From NCBI GenBank assembly GCA_977006965.1, contig OZ345358.1, forward strand, positions 186,001 through 250,000: DNA of 64,000 nucleotides, in the 5' to 3' direction. This DNA is from Phymatolithon calcareum (Eukaryota > Rhodophyta > Florideophyceae > Hapalidiales). Shown one piece after another: positions 1 through 9,777 of this stretch (its first letter is position 1; every line of letters starts with the position of its first letter). Under the pieces are notes generated by a model. It was not told the DNA's origin. It worked only from the letters and a program-made list of their open reading frames with translations, and made no database searches. The translations under genes and the position numbers were made by a program.

Positions 1-252
1 ATTGGTATCACGCGATCGTCAAAGAACGAGACCTCCACTTTCCTCCTGAACACGTTCGAGGCTACCATTCACAGTCCGGCATACTTCTGGGCTTACTTGA
101 TAGCGGAGAAATGTCAAACATTAGCACTACTGGTATATTCTAAATCAACATAAATACTCCCTAGAGTAAGCCATCAATAAGATCCTAGCCTGAGAAAGGT
201 TAACATTATTTTCCCCCATGGGAAAATAATATTAACACGATTGCAATCGTCG
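1..252 (+). repeat. Left inverted repeat of the fold-back element
   Basis: This is the reverse complement of 1217-1468 over essentially its full length. It is also nearly identical, in the same orientation, to 62268-62520, where it precedes a longer recombinase gene. The outer end contains a motif also present at the 3' end of the GTPase-Sel1 coding sequence (8522-8540), so the exact element edge is ambiguous. Confidence 0.85.
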
Positions 253-923
253 GGTCATGATAATGTATCCACCGGCGAAGCGTGGAGGTAACACTTCCAG
301 GAAGAAGAGTCGAGCCTGTTCTTGTGTTCAAAAATAGATGGCTTGCGCGCGGATCTGTTCGAATGATCTTGAACCTTCGGTGGAGAATTGGTAAAACAAA
401 TTTAACGTGGAAAAATGATAAATCTTCGAGCCACTTTCGGAAGTAAAACATGCGAAAGCTCGATTCAACGCTCTCTTTTCTCCTCGACGAGCATCATTTC
501 AAAGCATTTAACAACTCCACACTGTCTTCTTAGCTCATCGAGATCAATTTCTTGTGGGCGCTGAAGTAAAGAATACACTTGAGGCCGTTGCCCGCAACCT
601 AAAAACATTAAAGGCAAAGAAAGTTAATACACCACTTCTGCAAAATCACAGGCTTTTCGAGGATGCTTTTTTCGCCATTCGCAATCGCGCCCCTTTCTGA
701 AATCATGACACCCTCACATGCTTGCATTGCTTGCTTCCGGAACTGGGCAAAATCCATTCCGTTCAGAAGTGCTGGCAGAAGGGCTGTGGAGAACATCAAC
801 ATTAGATTCATCTCTGATCCAACACGGAAGAAGAGTGCCCATCTGTGAGCAGTTATCGTCCTGGCTCCGGGAGTCGTGTGATTCGCTGACGACTCGACCT
901 ATCTTCTTTTTCGAACTTTTCAT
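253..923 (-). pseudogene. Tyrosine recombinase remnant with internal and 3' deletions
   Basis: Read on the minus strand, the start codon is at 923-921, followed by the Lys-rich N-terminus shared with the other recombinase copies (begins MKSSKKKIGR). At about 764 the frame jumps about 760 bp downstream to the segment beginning GMDFAQFRKQ, so the whole core-binding region is gone. The 3' end stops at the conserved WIHYHDP motif, where the inverted repeat begins. The HxxR-equivalent motif and the catalytic Tyr are therefore absent, and no active enzyme can come from this copy. Confidence 0.8.
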
Positions 924-1216
924 GGCGTCTGTACGCTCGACAGAAAGGATTTGGAGAGATTCTTGTTTAGAAGGGAGCAACAGTGGGCGATTTCGGCAGC
1001 GGGACACAAGAGACAAGCGGGCCAAACGGAAGGCTAACCGGGCGACTGGAAACGACAGGAACGGCGCGGACAGAAAGCGGTGCTGCTGCGATGGTTAGCC
1101 TCCTTAACAGCGCAACGGCATGAACTATTTGATCGCCCCAAATGCCCTCTACTGTGCACATCATACAGGATATCCATGGAATACACTCAGTAATACAACA
1201 TATTAGATGGTTCTTG

Positions 1217-1468
1217 CGACGATTGCAATCGTGTTAATATTATTTTCCCATGGGGGAAAATAATGTTAACCTTTCTCAGGCTAGGATCTTATTGATGGCT
1301 TACTCTAGGGAGTATTTATGTTGATTTAGAATATACCAGTAGTGCTAATGTTTGACATTTCTCCGCTATCAAGTAAGCCCAGAAGTATGCCGGACTGTGA
1401 ATGGTAGCCTCGAACGTGTTCAGGAGGAAAGTGGAGGTCTCGTTCTTTGACGATCGCGTGATACCAAT
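1217..1468 (-). repeat. Right inverted repeat of the fold-back element
   Basis: This is the reverse complement of 1-252. It abuts about 450 bp of sequence that elsewhere follows the GTPase-Sel1 gene, so the element lies at the point where a GTPase-Sel1 gene would be expected upstream of the alpha acyltransferase. Confidence 0.85.
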
Positions 1469-1914
1469 CAAGGATTATCTTGCTTACCCCTTTTACGCAA
1501 TACTGTACTTATTGCAGGTGAATGAGTCTCGCAACTCGCATAAAAAATCGGCGGACACAATCGGCCATCAAGGGAAATCATTACAGATGCTGATAGGTTA
1601 CACGACTTCAAGCAAACTAAAATACCAATTTGCTTCTCTAGAGTACTCTCAGCTCGTATACAGAGCTCTGGGAAGTCAACCCCTGTAGATCTAACTTGTT
1701 CCAGAAAATACACTGTTCACCCTCGAGCCTCTAACCAACGTCAACCGGGCCATTAGTCATAGTTGTTGTAGAAGTACGCACCTCGGACCCAATTTAGCGT
1801 GATCAGTCTGTATTAAACCAGCACATACAAGTATAGAGAATGCTTTCGTAATCTTACGTTCATTCACTTCCACACTCTCCACGATCTATCCAATCGTCCT
1901 CTACGCCCATAGTC
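1469..1914 (+). promoter_or_regulatory. Duplicated 5' flank of the alpha acyltransferase
   Basis: The stretch is homologous to 8540-8964, 22985-23409, 54890-55300 and 61823-62267, always directly upstream of an acyltransferase start codon. The first bases correspond to the last codons of the GTPase-Sel1 gene (VIPIK...). The rest is non-coding and contains a conserved block around GGGCCATTAGTCATAGTTGTT. It probably carries the acyltransferase promoter; no TATA box is obvious. Confidence 0.45.
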
Positions 1915-4068
1915 ATGGTACTCACCAACTTGACGGAGAAGAAGAGCCGCAGAGCTGATCTGGCCGGCCTCCATGGGCTTGCCCTTCTACTGGTCCTGCT
2001 CTACCATTTTGACATCCGGCCATTCTCCGGCGGTTTCATAGGCGTCGACGTATTTTTCGTCCTCTCCGAATATCTAATATCCGGCAACATCAAGCGTTCA
2101 TTAGAACTCTCCAAATTTTCACTCTCCACATTTTACACACGGCTAATAACGCGCCTAGCTCCATCCTTGTTTGTCACTCTGATCATTCCAATGTTGTATC
2201 ACTTGCCGTTCTCCCAACACTGGACGTACGCGACGCCGCTCAATCTGCAGCTGCTGCAACTTTGGGTGCTTCCAACGTGAACTTCTTCTTTCGCAGTTGT
2301 TATTTCGATACAGCCGCTGCTCGAAAGCCGTTGCTACACACTTGGTCGCTTGGTGTTGAAACACAATTCTATATGCTATGGGCTCCCCTCCACTCCGTGC
2401 TGTACGCCGTGGATCCCGTGCTTCCTGCGACGTTCGCAGCGATTTTTACCGCAATCGGTATGGCGTTTGCTGAGCAGGTGGCAATACAAATCCAAATGCG
2501 GCGTTCTACCTGCCGCATCATCGCGCTTGGGAATTTCTCATCGGTACCGTCGTGGCCATACATACGCTTCCGAAATCGCTGGTTTTTTCCACCCGTCTAG
2601 CCGATGTACTGTCTCTTATAGGGCTCACGGCACTCTTTACCGCTGCTGCCACCTTCCACCCGAGGGATGTGTTCCCTGGCGTTCGCGCCATAGTTCCGTG
2701 TCTGTCAACCGCGGCACTGATCAGTACACATGGCTCAAAGATGGCGAGATTCTTCCTGTCAGGGATCTACTAGGCTTCCTGGGAAACATTTCGTATAGCG
2801 TTTACCTCGTGCACTGGCCTTTGCTCATTCACATTAGATCAATACGCTTATGGACCCCTCTCACGCCTGTTGAACGCTCGGTAGGTTTTCTCGCGTCACT
2901 TGTGGGTGGCTACTCGCTTCATTTTATCATCGAACGGCCGTTAATGGCGCGTCGCGAATTCGGAAATGCACGCATGTTCTTTCTCAAGTTCTTCGCCCTC
3001 GTCACCGCTCTTGTTGCAGCGTTCATCTTGCTGGCGTTTACATTTGACGAAAAGGCAAAGCATGCGCTCAACAACGTCATGGATGACCTGACATCATTCC
3101 GGGGGGCCAGCCTGCAATTCGGTGGTATTAATGCTTCTGAAGTGGTGGGACTGGCGAAACGTTCGATATTGCCTAAGAATTTTTCGAAAAAGAAGGTTCG
3201 GAAACTGGGGAATGAAATGATCTTCAAACCTGTTAATAGACCTGCTCTGCGGGTGGCCATTATCGGTGACAGTCAAGCAAGCAGTTTGCAACCATTGGCC
3301 GTACATCTGGTCGAGACTTTGGGGGCTAATGTTCACATCTGGAGTCGGTATACATGCCCTCCGATCTTGGGCATTGTCAAAATATTTCTTCTCAAGCCGG
3401 CAATGGACAAGGTATGTCGGGAATTTAACGCGATGTGGCGAGAACGAGTGGCCAAGGAAGAGTTTGACGCTGTCATTCTCGCAGCACGATGGGAAGGCAG
3501 TCTTCCGAATCACGGGTATGGAAAGCACACGGTCACGCTTCTTATACAGCCCGGAGAAAGCAGGGAAGATTCAATTCAACGTGGATTATCATTTGGGAAG
3601 AATCATTCAAAATCGATCTTCGGACCTGCCCTCAAAGCCACTGCGAAAATGATTGCGGACACTGGTGCGACTCCAATTCTGGTTTCGCAGGTACCTCTCC
3701 TGCCGTTCGATCTGCGGGTATGCAAAACAGGGAAGCATTGTAATGGCCTATCGCGCGCGGCGGTCATGGCACGGTTTAAATTCATTGATGACGTAATTCG
3801 TAGTGCTGCAAACGGTGTTGGCCTAGCGAAAGCTGTGATTCTGTCGAAATACTTTCGCGATGAGGCGGCCAAAGGAAGTGCCAAGAGTGATACTTCCCGA
3901 GTCACTATGGGCGGAGCTCTTCTTTATCACGATGAAAACCACTTGTCAGCACTTGGAAGCGCGTATTTCGCACTGCGATGGCAAAAGGATGGATACAGTG
4001 GTATTACCTGGAATAAAATGATTAAGAAACGAGCGGTTAGGGATCTTAAGCGCATTTCTGGAAAATGA
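1915..4068 (+). pseudogene. Acyltransferase-3 / SGNH fusion, cassette alpha, copy A (frameshifted)
   Basis: The family consists of membrane O-acyltransferases of the OafA type with a C-terminal SGNH hydrolase-like domain that O-acetylates glycans. The first 120 codons show the family start (LLYHFDIRPFSGGF, then DVFFVLSEYLIS). The HTWSLGVETQFYMLW motif follows in another frame near 2340, and GFLGNISYSVYLVHWPLL in a third shift near 2770. From about 2740 to 4068 one frame is open and covers the last membrane segments and the SGNH domain (block I IIGDSQ, final block DENHLS). Block I has Gln where copies B and C have His (GDSH). At least three frame changes are needed between 2260 and 2740. One of them, a missing T near 2485, is shared with copy B but not copy C. 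Confidence 0.8.
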
Positions 4069-4626
4069 ATAAAGCGATAGGCAGACGTTGGATGCCCTTC
4101 CGGATAGCAGTCCGCGCAAAGTTACCGCAACAAGATTCTGGATTTGGCAATTGGATCAGCTCAAGGTATGATTCAGACTCCACTTTGTAGCAATGCAAAC
4201 GGAGGAACAAGATCAAGCCGATGCTCCAGCTAGTCGCCCTTCTGCAACCGACGCATTAACCATGCCACTGGATGCTGCAGCGCAGCATGGTGTAGACGAT
4301 GAGCTCCCGGTGCTGTGGTGAAATGACGCTATGGCCTCTGGGTTTCATGTCTTTCTGTATGCCTCGAGATCATCTTGTCCGAATGGCGAAACACAGCCCG
4401 TTGCACTCGAAGCGCGGTGAGTGCATTATTATCCGCGTGCCTCACATGTTTGTTCGCCCTCGATATTAATTACAAGATTTACATCGTCAGAAAGATGAGC
4501 GCACGTTCGAATGCAATGCTCTTCGCCTTTGGCGCCCTCGTCCGACCCTGTTGTCGTCGTGACCATCGTAAATTATTCACGTCACATTTAATTTCGTCAT
4601 CACCAAGACCATGCTCGCTCCGTCTG
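4069..4626. other. Intergenic stretch without a convincing gene
   Basis: This is the 3' flank of the acyltransferase. It is almost identical at 20067-20624 and, inverted, at 59122-59679. Short ORFs occur, but none is conserved between the alpha and beta cassettes. Confidence 0.5.
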
Positions 4627-5061
4627 TATCCCGAGGTTTGTGGCTATGCTCGAGAATGCCGTTGAAAAAGCGTCCGCCGCACCTTTCGGAAATATTTTCG
4701 CTGTTGTCGATGCGCATAACGTTTTCACCGTGGCTTTCTGCAACACCCTGTTGTTTTGCGGCGATGTCAGGCACAAAGTACGCCCGTCCTGATGTCCGTG
4801 CGTTCGTGTACGCTGCCATTGTCGACCGGCAAGGAACATCCTGGCTGTGCTCCAGGTCAGCTACGCGTATGTATGCAGGACATGGAGAAAAGCTACCGCC
4901 AGGAGTTGGGCCGGGGGTCGTCCACGGCAGTTTATCGGTCCTCGGTCGGCGGTCAAAGTGCAGATTGGATTCCCGCTGCACGTTACAGAGCTGTGCTCAA
5001 GCAATGTTTGTTGAAGTCCGAGCAGTACCCGCATTCTTGCACTGTGATGATGGCGACATGA
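4627..5061 (+). pseudogene. Small unknown gene of the cassette, alpha copy A (broken)
   Basis: Homologous to the intact 154-aa gene at 25878-26342. The product includes ENAVEKASAAPFGNIFAVVD and a later PDVRAFVYAAIV stretch, but one extra base near 4766 and another near 4832 move these into different frames. About 70 bp at the 5' end, including the beta start codon, are missing. The function of the family is unknown to me. Confidence 0.6.
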
Positions 5062-5137
5062 TTCACAAAACTCATTGACTGTCAACACCCTTGCAGTTCT
5101 AGATTCGACGGAGAATCTACAGATAGGAATACCCTCT

Positions 5138-5843
5138 TCATATTAACTGCATCGCTCGAGCCCGGTCTGGCGGCACATGCTCCCTAACACACCGCAATAG
5201 TACGGCCAAGGTGACCATTGCGTTAAAATCTTCAGACAATTCGATAAACCTGGTTTATAGATCAACAGCGTACTGTGCATCTGCAGGGACATTCTCATTC
5301 GCTTTTTCGAGCAAATCCCCCAAGTGGATCCTTGCATCTATGTGTACACCTTCCTCAATCGCTTGTTTGTACAGCTGAACGGCGCGCGAAAGATCTGGTG
5401 CGACGCCATCGCTACCGTCCTCCAACACGTGTCCCAGATTGACCATGGCACGTGCCTGCGTGCCCTCATTCTTGGACCATGTATAGAGCTGTACGACACG
5501 AAGATGGTCTGCAGGGACGCCCTCTCTGCCGTTTTGAAGCAACCATCCCAGGTCGTTCATTGCATACAAGTCTCCTCCCACTTCAATTGCTCTAGAATAC
5601 AGCTTCATCGCACGAGCAGGGTCTGCTGGGACGCCTTCTCAGCATTACTCTAAGGTTATGCAGAGTAACATCGTCTCCCTCCTCAATCACGCGCTTGTAC
5701 AGCTCCATCGCACCAGGTGGATCTGCCGGTACGCTCTTGTTGCCGAGCTGTACTATGTGTTCTAGGTTGACCATCGCATCTACCCATTTCCCTTCTTCAA
5801 TGGCGCGAGTGTACGGCGCAAGAAGGGAATCGCTAGTCATCAT
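5138..5843 (-). pseudogene. Sel1-repeat gene, cassette alpha, copy A (broken)
   Basis: Sel1-like repeats are 36-44-residue helical-hairpin units that act as protein-binding scaffolds. The minus strand encodes about six units with the pattern GVPADPPGAMELYKRVIEEG...A..NL. The first ATG is at 5843. A frameshift near 5600 separates units 2 and 3, and a TAA (Tyr codon in the beta version) near 5255 cuts off the last repeat. The same breaks occur in copies B (21136-21841) and C (57926-58610), so this version decayed before the copies arose. It is convergent with the acyltransferase and small gene. Confidence 0.75.
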
Positions 5844-6326
5844 ATGGTTCCGACCTCTGGACACATGTTTCCTGGTCAGGAGACAGCAGCTCTAGGTTTC
5901 GTGGCCTACAGTTGTTGATTATGCGTTACCACGCAATAGGTGGACTGTGTTTCTCATGTCCACGTAGTCTGATTTTTCTTTCCTATATAAGTCAGCGATG
6001 ACCACAGTTTGTAAGCTCAAGCGACTAAGTTCAGAAGTCAGAGCTCACAGTTTGCTCCAGCTTTCAAATTCCATGTTCCCAATTTTTTGGAATGCTGGCC
6101 AATCTTTTACAGATGCCCCTTAAAGGGTAAATGAATACAGCGAAAAAGTCCATTTTCAGTAATCTCGCGGGCTACTGAGCTTCTTGCTTATGAGCAATTG
6201 TTTCAGAGGCCCACGTTGAGCACTCATTCAACAATTGTAATTCTTCTATGCAAGGCGAAAGAGGAATTTTGATTTCGGCGAACTTCGGGAACATCTCAAA
6301 TATAGTTTGGCTGTACTTCGAATCAT
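5844..6326. other. Intergenic stretch between Sel1-alpha and the GTPase side
   Basis: Conserved in copies B and C. Apart from the TATA-like site at 5984-5990 I see no gene or repeat in it. Confidence 0.5.
5984..5990 (+). promoter_or_regulatory. TATA-like box (TATATAA)
   Basis: CTATATAAG lies in a region conserved in all three outer copies (also near 21982-21988 and, inverted, 57779-57786). It would suit a plus-strand transcript running towards the GTPase gene, or reads as a weaker signal on the minus strand for Sel1-alpha. The assignment is uncertain. Confidence 0.35.
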
Positions 6327-6596
6327 ATGGAGCACAATTCACATTGCCACGCTGGCGAAGGATTCAAGAGAGATCTCCAATCCAATAATCGTGACCCAAT
6401 GGCAGAATGTTTATCGGCGTGCACTCAATCGCAATTATCATGGACGTCGAAGTTGGACAATCCAATGTACCATAGTGAACTAGGGCCAACACAAGTGCAA
6501 TTTCATGAGGAACCCAGCGGTGGCCGAGCTCTGGGGGCCGAATGGCCACTCCGTGTGTCGCTGAGCTTCTTCGCGCGGTTCAACGCGTGTAGTTAG
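6327..6596 (+). CDS. Hypothetical 89-aa ORF
   Basis: ATG-started ORF (MEHNSHCHAGEGFKR...) with a matching 89-aa ORF in copy C at 57172-57441 that differs at about six residues. Copy B has lost it by deletion. No domain is recognised. The opposite strand is also open for about 60 codons, so the coding strand is not certain. It could be a remnant of an older gene. Confidence 0.3.
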   Translation: MEHNSHCHAGEGFKRDLQSNNRDPMAECLSACTQSQLSWTSKLDNPMYHSELGPTQVQFHEEPSGGRALGAEWPLRVSLSFFARFNACS

Positions 6597-7010
6597 CACG
6601 GACAATGTGCTTTCGGTGGTCCTCTTCGGGGCTAGTGCGTCAAGCTGAGAATTGAGTGCCAGTTCCCCAGTGCGTGTTCCCTACAGTGCACTGGTGTTGT
6701 CCAATACTGCACAGTATCATACAGGTTCTCTGAAGCCGAACGAAAGATTTAGGAAAACTGATGACAACAATAGTGTTTTCGACGGTCATGTAGGGGCTGT
6801 TTCCTGTTCATTTTTGAAAAGTGTGAACTGTAACATAGGAGGCTTCTTCGGTCATAATTTATTATCGTAACCCGGCCGACAACACCATTTCCCAATCGGT
6901 CCGGTGTAGGACCCAACAACTGTACATCGAGAAGATCGGAAAGCCAATCATCTGCGAGTTTATCATATTGTCGTCTGTGCGTTGTCTACCTATTTTTTGC
7001 AAAGCGCATA
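6597..7010. other. Intergenic stretch
   Basis: No gene seen. The TA at 7009-7010 is the target site of the adjoining MITE. Confidence 0.4.
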
Positions 7011-7408
7011 CAGTCAGACCTCGATAAATGGATGGGCAATGTGGAATGGTCCAATATTCTCAAAATCGAGGTTATTCTCAAGTCGAATTTTGAATCATAA
7101 GTTTTGGATCACACGTGTGCCGAACAGTAGCCATATTCTACTGTACTGTATGCCAATGGCAGGATAAACATGAAAAGTACTTACAGTATTCTATGAGTGA
7201 GGATATGCTCCGTGTACGCTAAACAAAATTATAACAAAATTTAAGGTATGCCCCGTGACCTCGAACATGAAGTAATGCTCCTATCAAATATTCTAGAATC
7301 CTTTAATTTTCGTTAAATTTAGGCGGATACGGTATTCGTGGAGCACTCGATTATGCTGCTAACCGAGGTTATTCTAAAAAAGAGGTTCCATTTATCGAGG
7401 TCTGACTG
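7011..7408. mobile_element. pogo/Tigger-type MITE (398 bp)
   Basis: Perfect 22-bp terminal inverted repeats (7011-7032 and 7387-7408) begin CAGTCAGACCTCGATAAATG. They are flanked by the dinucleotide TA on both sides (7009-7010 and 7409-7410), the usual target of Tc1/mariner and pogo elements. The interior has no coding capacity. Copy C has the unoccupied site with a single TA at 56761-56762, so the insertion happened after A and C separated. Confidence 0.9.
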
Positions 7409-7524
7409 TAACCGGTGCAGCCGAAACGAAGTTCCCCGCAACCCCTGCTAGTCTCTCATCAGTCCTCCCACCTGCCTGGTGAAACGCTAATCGACTTTTA
7501 TCTTCCATCGACGTCCTAGTAACA

Positions 7525-8553
7525 ATGAGCGAAGCCACCTCGACCTCGTTTCCGCACAGGCCAGCAATTGCACTAGTCGGAATCCGGGGCGCTGGTAAAA
7601 GAACTCTCCTCAACGGACTCGCCGGAAGTCCACAGTTTAGAAGCGGGCCCAGCCTGTGTGAAGGTTTAACAGAAGTTCTCCAAGCATGTCAGGTTGGGAA
7701 CTTGACGCTGTACGACACTCCTGGTCTTTTCGATATTACGAGAAGTAAGCAAACGGGCGAAGAGTTGGACAGGTTACTCTCCGAAAAAGTGGCACTCAAG
7801 ATTGCGTTCGTTGTCGCTTTGGATGACGGCCGAGTGAGAAAAAGCGACACACTCACCATAAAGCTCGTACTCGATGCTATTTCGGTAGACAGGAACGACC
7901 GGTTCGGGGTAATTGTGAACAAGATGGAAAAGAGTGTTGAGGCCTTGTTACGAGAAAAGCCGGAAACGGAATGCCGACTGCGAAAAATATTGACGGATGA
8001 TCGGAAGACAAGCCACTGGTGCTACGTACCAAGGGAGACCTCTCTTCTCGGGGCAAAAGATAAATGTCACATGACAGCGGCGTTGAACGTCCTTCTCCAT
8101 GGTCTTCCCGTGACGAAGCCATTGTGCACGGTGGTTTTCAGCGTTGAAACGAAGAACTCGGAAATGCATTTGGAAGCTGCGGAGCGTCGCGTCAGCGAGA
8201 TCGAGAATGCCAACGGAAAGCAACTTAGGGAAATGATGGCAGACTATGAGCTACAAAAGCATGCTTATGAAAAGCGAATCAGCGCACTGGAGCAAGCACT
8301 GAGTGAGCAAAAGTCGAAGAAGTCACATAGATCAAAAGAAGTGCAAAATATCGAGGAGGAAAAGAGAGAAGCGAGCGTGGCGTACGATCTGGATGTCACC
8401 GTTGTAGCCATTCAGGAAGGTAGACAAGCAGAAGGTGGCGCAGATGGTGTACCGGCCGACGCGGTTCGTGCATCTGAGATGTACAATCGAGCTATTGAAG
8501 AAGGTGAGAATGTGGATGCAATCGTGATACCAATCAAGGAATCTCTTGGTTAA
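7525..8553 (+). CDS. AIG1-like GTPase with coiled coil and C-terminal Sel1 repeat
   Basis: 342 aa, ATG in an AACAATG context. The N-terminal G domain has a P-loop at residues 19-26 (GIRGAGKR, with Arg where Ser or Thr is usual), a G2 Thr near 49, DTPG at 64-67 and NKME at 132-135 (usually NKxD). This order fits the AIG1/IMAP-like branch of P-loop GTPases. Residues about 215-275 are highly charged and likely form a coiled coil (SEIENANGKQL...ALEQALSEQK). The C-terminus is a single 38-residue Sel1 unit that ends VIPIKESLG. It is the only full-length open member: copy B has a large internal deletion and copy C several breaks. A role in membrane-associated signalling or defence, as in other AIG1 proteins, is inference. 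Confidence 0.75.
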   Translation: MSEATSTSFPHRPAIALVGIRGAGKRTLLNGLAGSPQFRSGPSLCEGLTEVLQACQVGNLTLYDTPGLFDITRSKQTGEELDRLLSEKVALKIAFVVALDDGRVRKSDTLTIKLVLDAISVDRNDRFGVIVNKMEKSVEALLREKPETECRLRKILTDDRKTSHWCYVPRETSLLGAKDKCHMTAALNVLLHGLPVTKPLCTVVFSVETKNSEMHLEAAERRVSEIENANGKQLREMMADYELQKHAYEKRISALEQALSEQKSKKSHRSKEVQNIEEEKREASVAYDLDVTVVAIQEGRQAEGGADGVPADAVRASEMYNRAIEEGENVDAIVIPIKESLG

Positions 8554-8964
8554 CCCTTTTACGCCTGTACTTTTTACAGGTGAATGTGTATCGCAACTCG
8601 CATAAAATATAGGCAGACACAATCTGCCCTCAAAGGAAATCATTATAGATGATGATAGGGTACACGACTTCAAGCAAACTAAAAGCCCAGTTTGCTTCTC
8701 AGCTCGTATACAGAGCTCTGGGAAGTCTTCCTCTGTGGATCTAACGTATTCTAGAAACTACGCTGTTCACCCTCGAGCCTCTAACCGTCGACAACCGGGC
8801 CATTAGTCATAGTTGTTATAGAAGTACACACCGCAGACCCAATATAGCGTGATCAATCTGTATTAAACTAGTGCATACACGCATAGAGATTGCTTTCGTA
8901 ATCTTACGTCATTTCGCCTCCAGACGCTCCACGATCTACCCAAGCGACCTCCCCGCCCGTAGTC
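8554..8964 (+). promoter_or_regulatory. 5' flank of the beta acyltransferase
   Basis: Non-coding and homologous to 1469-1914. The block around the ATTAGTCATAGTTGTT motif is shared by all seven acyltransferase upstream regions that keep a start codon or its flank. It probably carries the promoter. Confidence 0.4.
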
Positions 8965-9777
8965 ATGACCGCCGCCACCTTGACAGAGAAGTCGAGCCAC
9001 AGAGCCGATCTGGTCAGACTCCGAGGGCTTGCCCTTCTACGGCTGCTGCTGTACCATTTTGACATCCGGCCATTCTCCGTCGGTTTCATAGGCGCCGACG
9101 TATTTTCCGTCCTCTCCGGATATCTAATATCCGGCAACATCAAGCGTTCATTGGAACTTTACAAATTTTCACACTACACGTTTTACACACGGCGAATAAC
9201 ACGCCTGGCTCTAGGCTTATTTGCCACTCTGATCCTTTCCACTGTTGTATCACTTGCCGTTCTCTAACCACTTGACATGCGAGACGCCGCTCAATCTGCA
9301 GCTGCTGCAACGCTGGGTGCTTCAATCGTGGACTTCTTCTTTCGCAGTGGTTATTGCGACACAGCCGCTGCTCCAAAGCCCCTGCTTCACACTTGGTCGC
9401 TTGGTGTTGAAACAAAATATGCTATGGGCTCCCCTCCACCGTGCTGTACGCTGTGGAATCTGTACTTTCTGCAACGTTCGCAACGTTTTTTTATCGCAAT
9501 CGGAATGCGTTTGCTGAGCAGGTCGCAATACATAATCTAAATGCGGCGTTTTAGCGTTTTTTGAATTTGGAATTTTTTAAAAACGCCCTCAGAAGCACTA
9601 TTGAGACGGCGTTCCAGCTGCCGCATCATCGCTTTTGGCAATTTTCATCTGTACCGGCGTGGCCACACATACGCTTCCGAGATCGCTGGTTTTTCCACCC
9701 GTATAGCTGATGTACTGCGTCTTGTAGGACTCATGGGGCTCTTGACCGCAGCCGCGACCTTCCATCCGAGGGATATG
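8965..9777 (+). pseudogene. Acyltransferase-3 N-terminal part, beta copy A1 (interrupted)
   Basis: ATG at 8965. The frame encodes the family start (GLALLRLLLYHFDIRPF, FSVLSGYLIS) for 100 codons and meets a TAA that is CAA in copies A2 and C. It continues in frame to HTWSLGVETK. A 60-bp insertion capable of hairpin formation sits at about 9550-9610, as in all beta copies. The gene ends abruptly at about 9777, where the chimeric recombinase element begins. Confidence 0.75.

Larger units (their letters stand above)
1..1468. mobile_element. Fold-back, internally deleted derivative of the tyrosine-recombinase element
   Basis: The segment begins and ends with the same 252-bp sequence in opposite orientation (1-252 and 1217-1468). 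Between them is a shortened copy of the recombinase gene found whole at 9836-11539. The gene is fused inside itself at about 764: sequence for the region before the first catalytic Arg is joined directly to the Ser-rich N-terminal region, and the two sides share the bases TCA. The last part of the gene is missing, because the left inverted repeat joins directly inside the coding sequence. It looks like a non-autonomous relative of the element starting at 62268. The left limit may lie outside the window. Confidence 0.75.

Noticed and set aside
1401-1688. 95-aa ORF matching 62117-62335
   Set aside because: The frame crosses the inverted repeat edge and the non-coding flank of the acyltransferase; the similarity of the two ORFs only reflects the duplicated DNA.
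4611-5078. 155-aa ORF present identically at 20609-21076
   Set aside because: It mixes frames of the broken small gene. The beta copy shows that the real protein lies in other frames.
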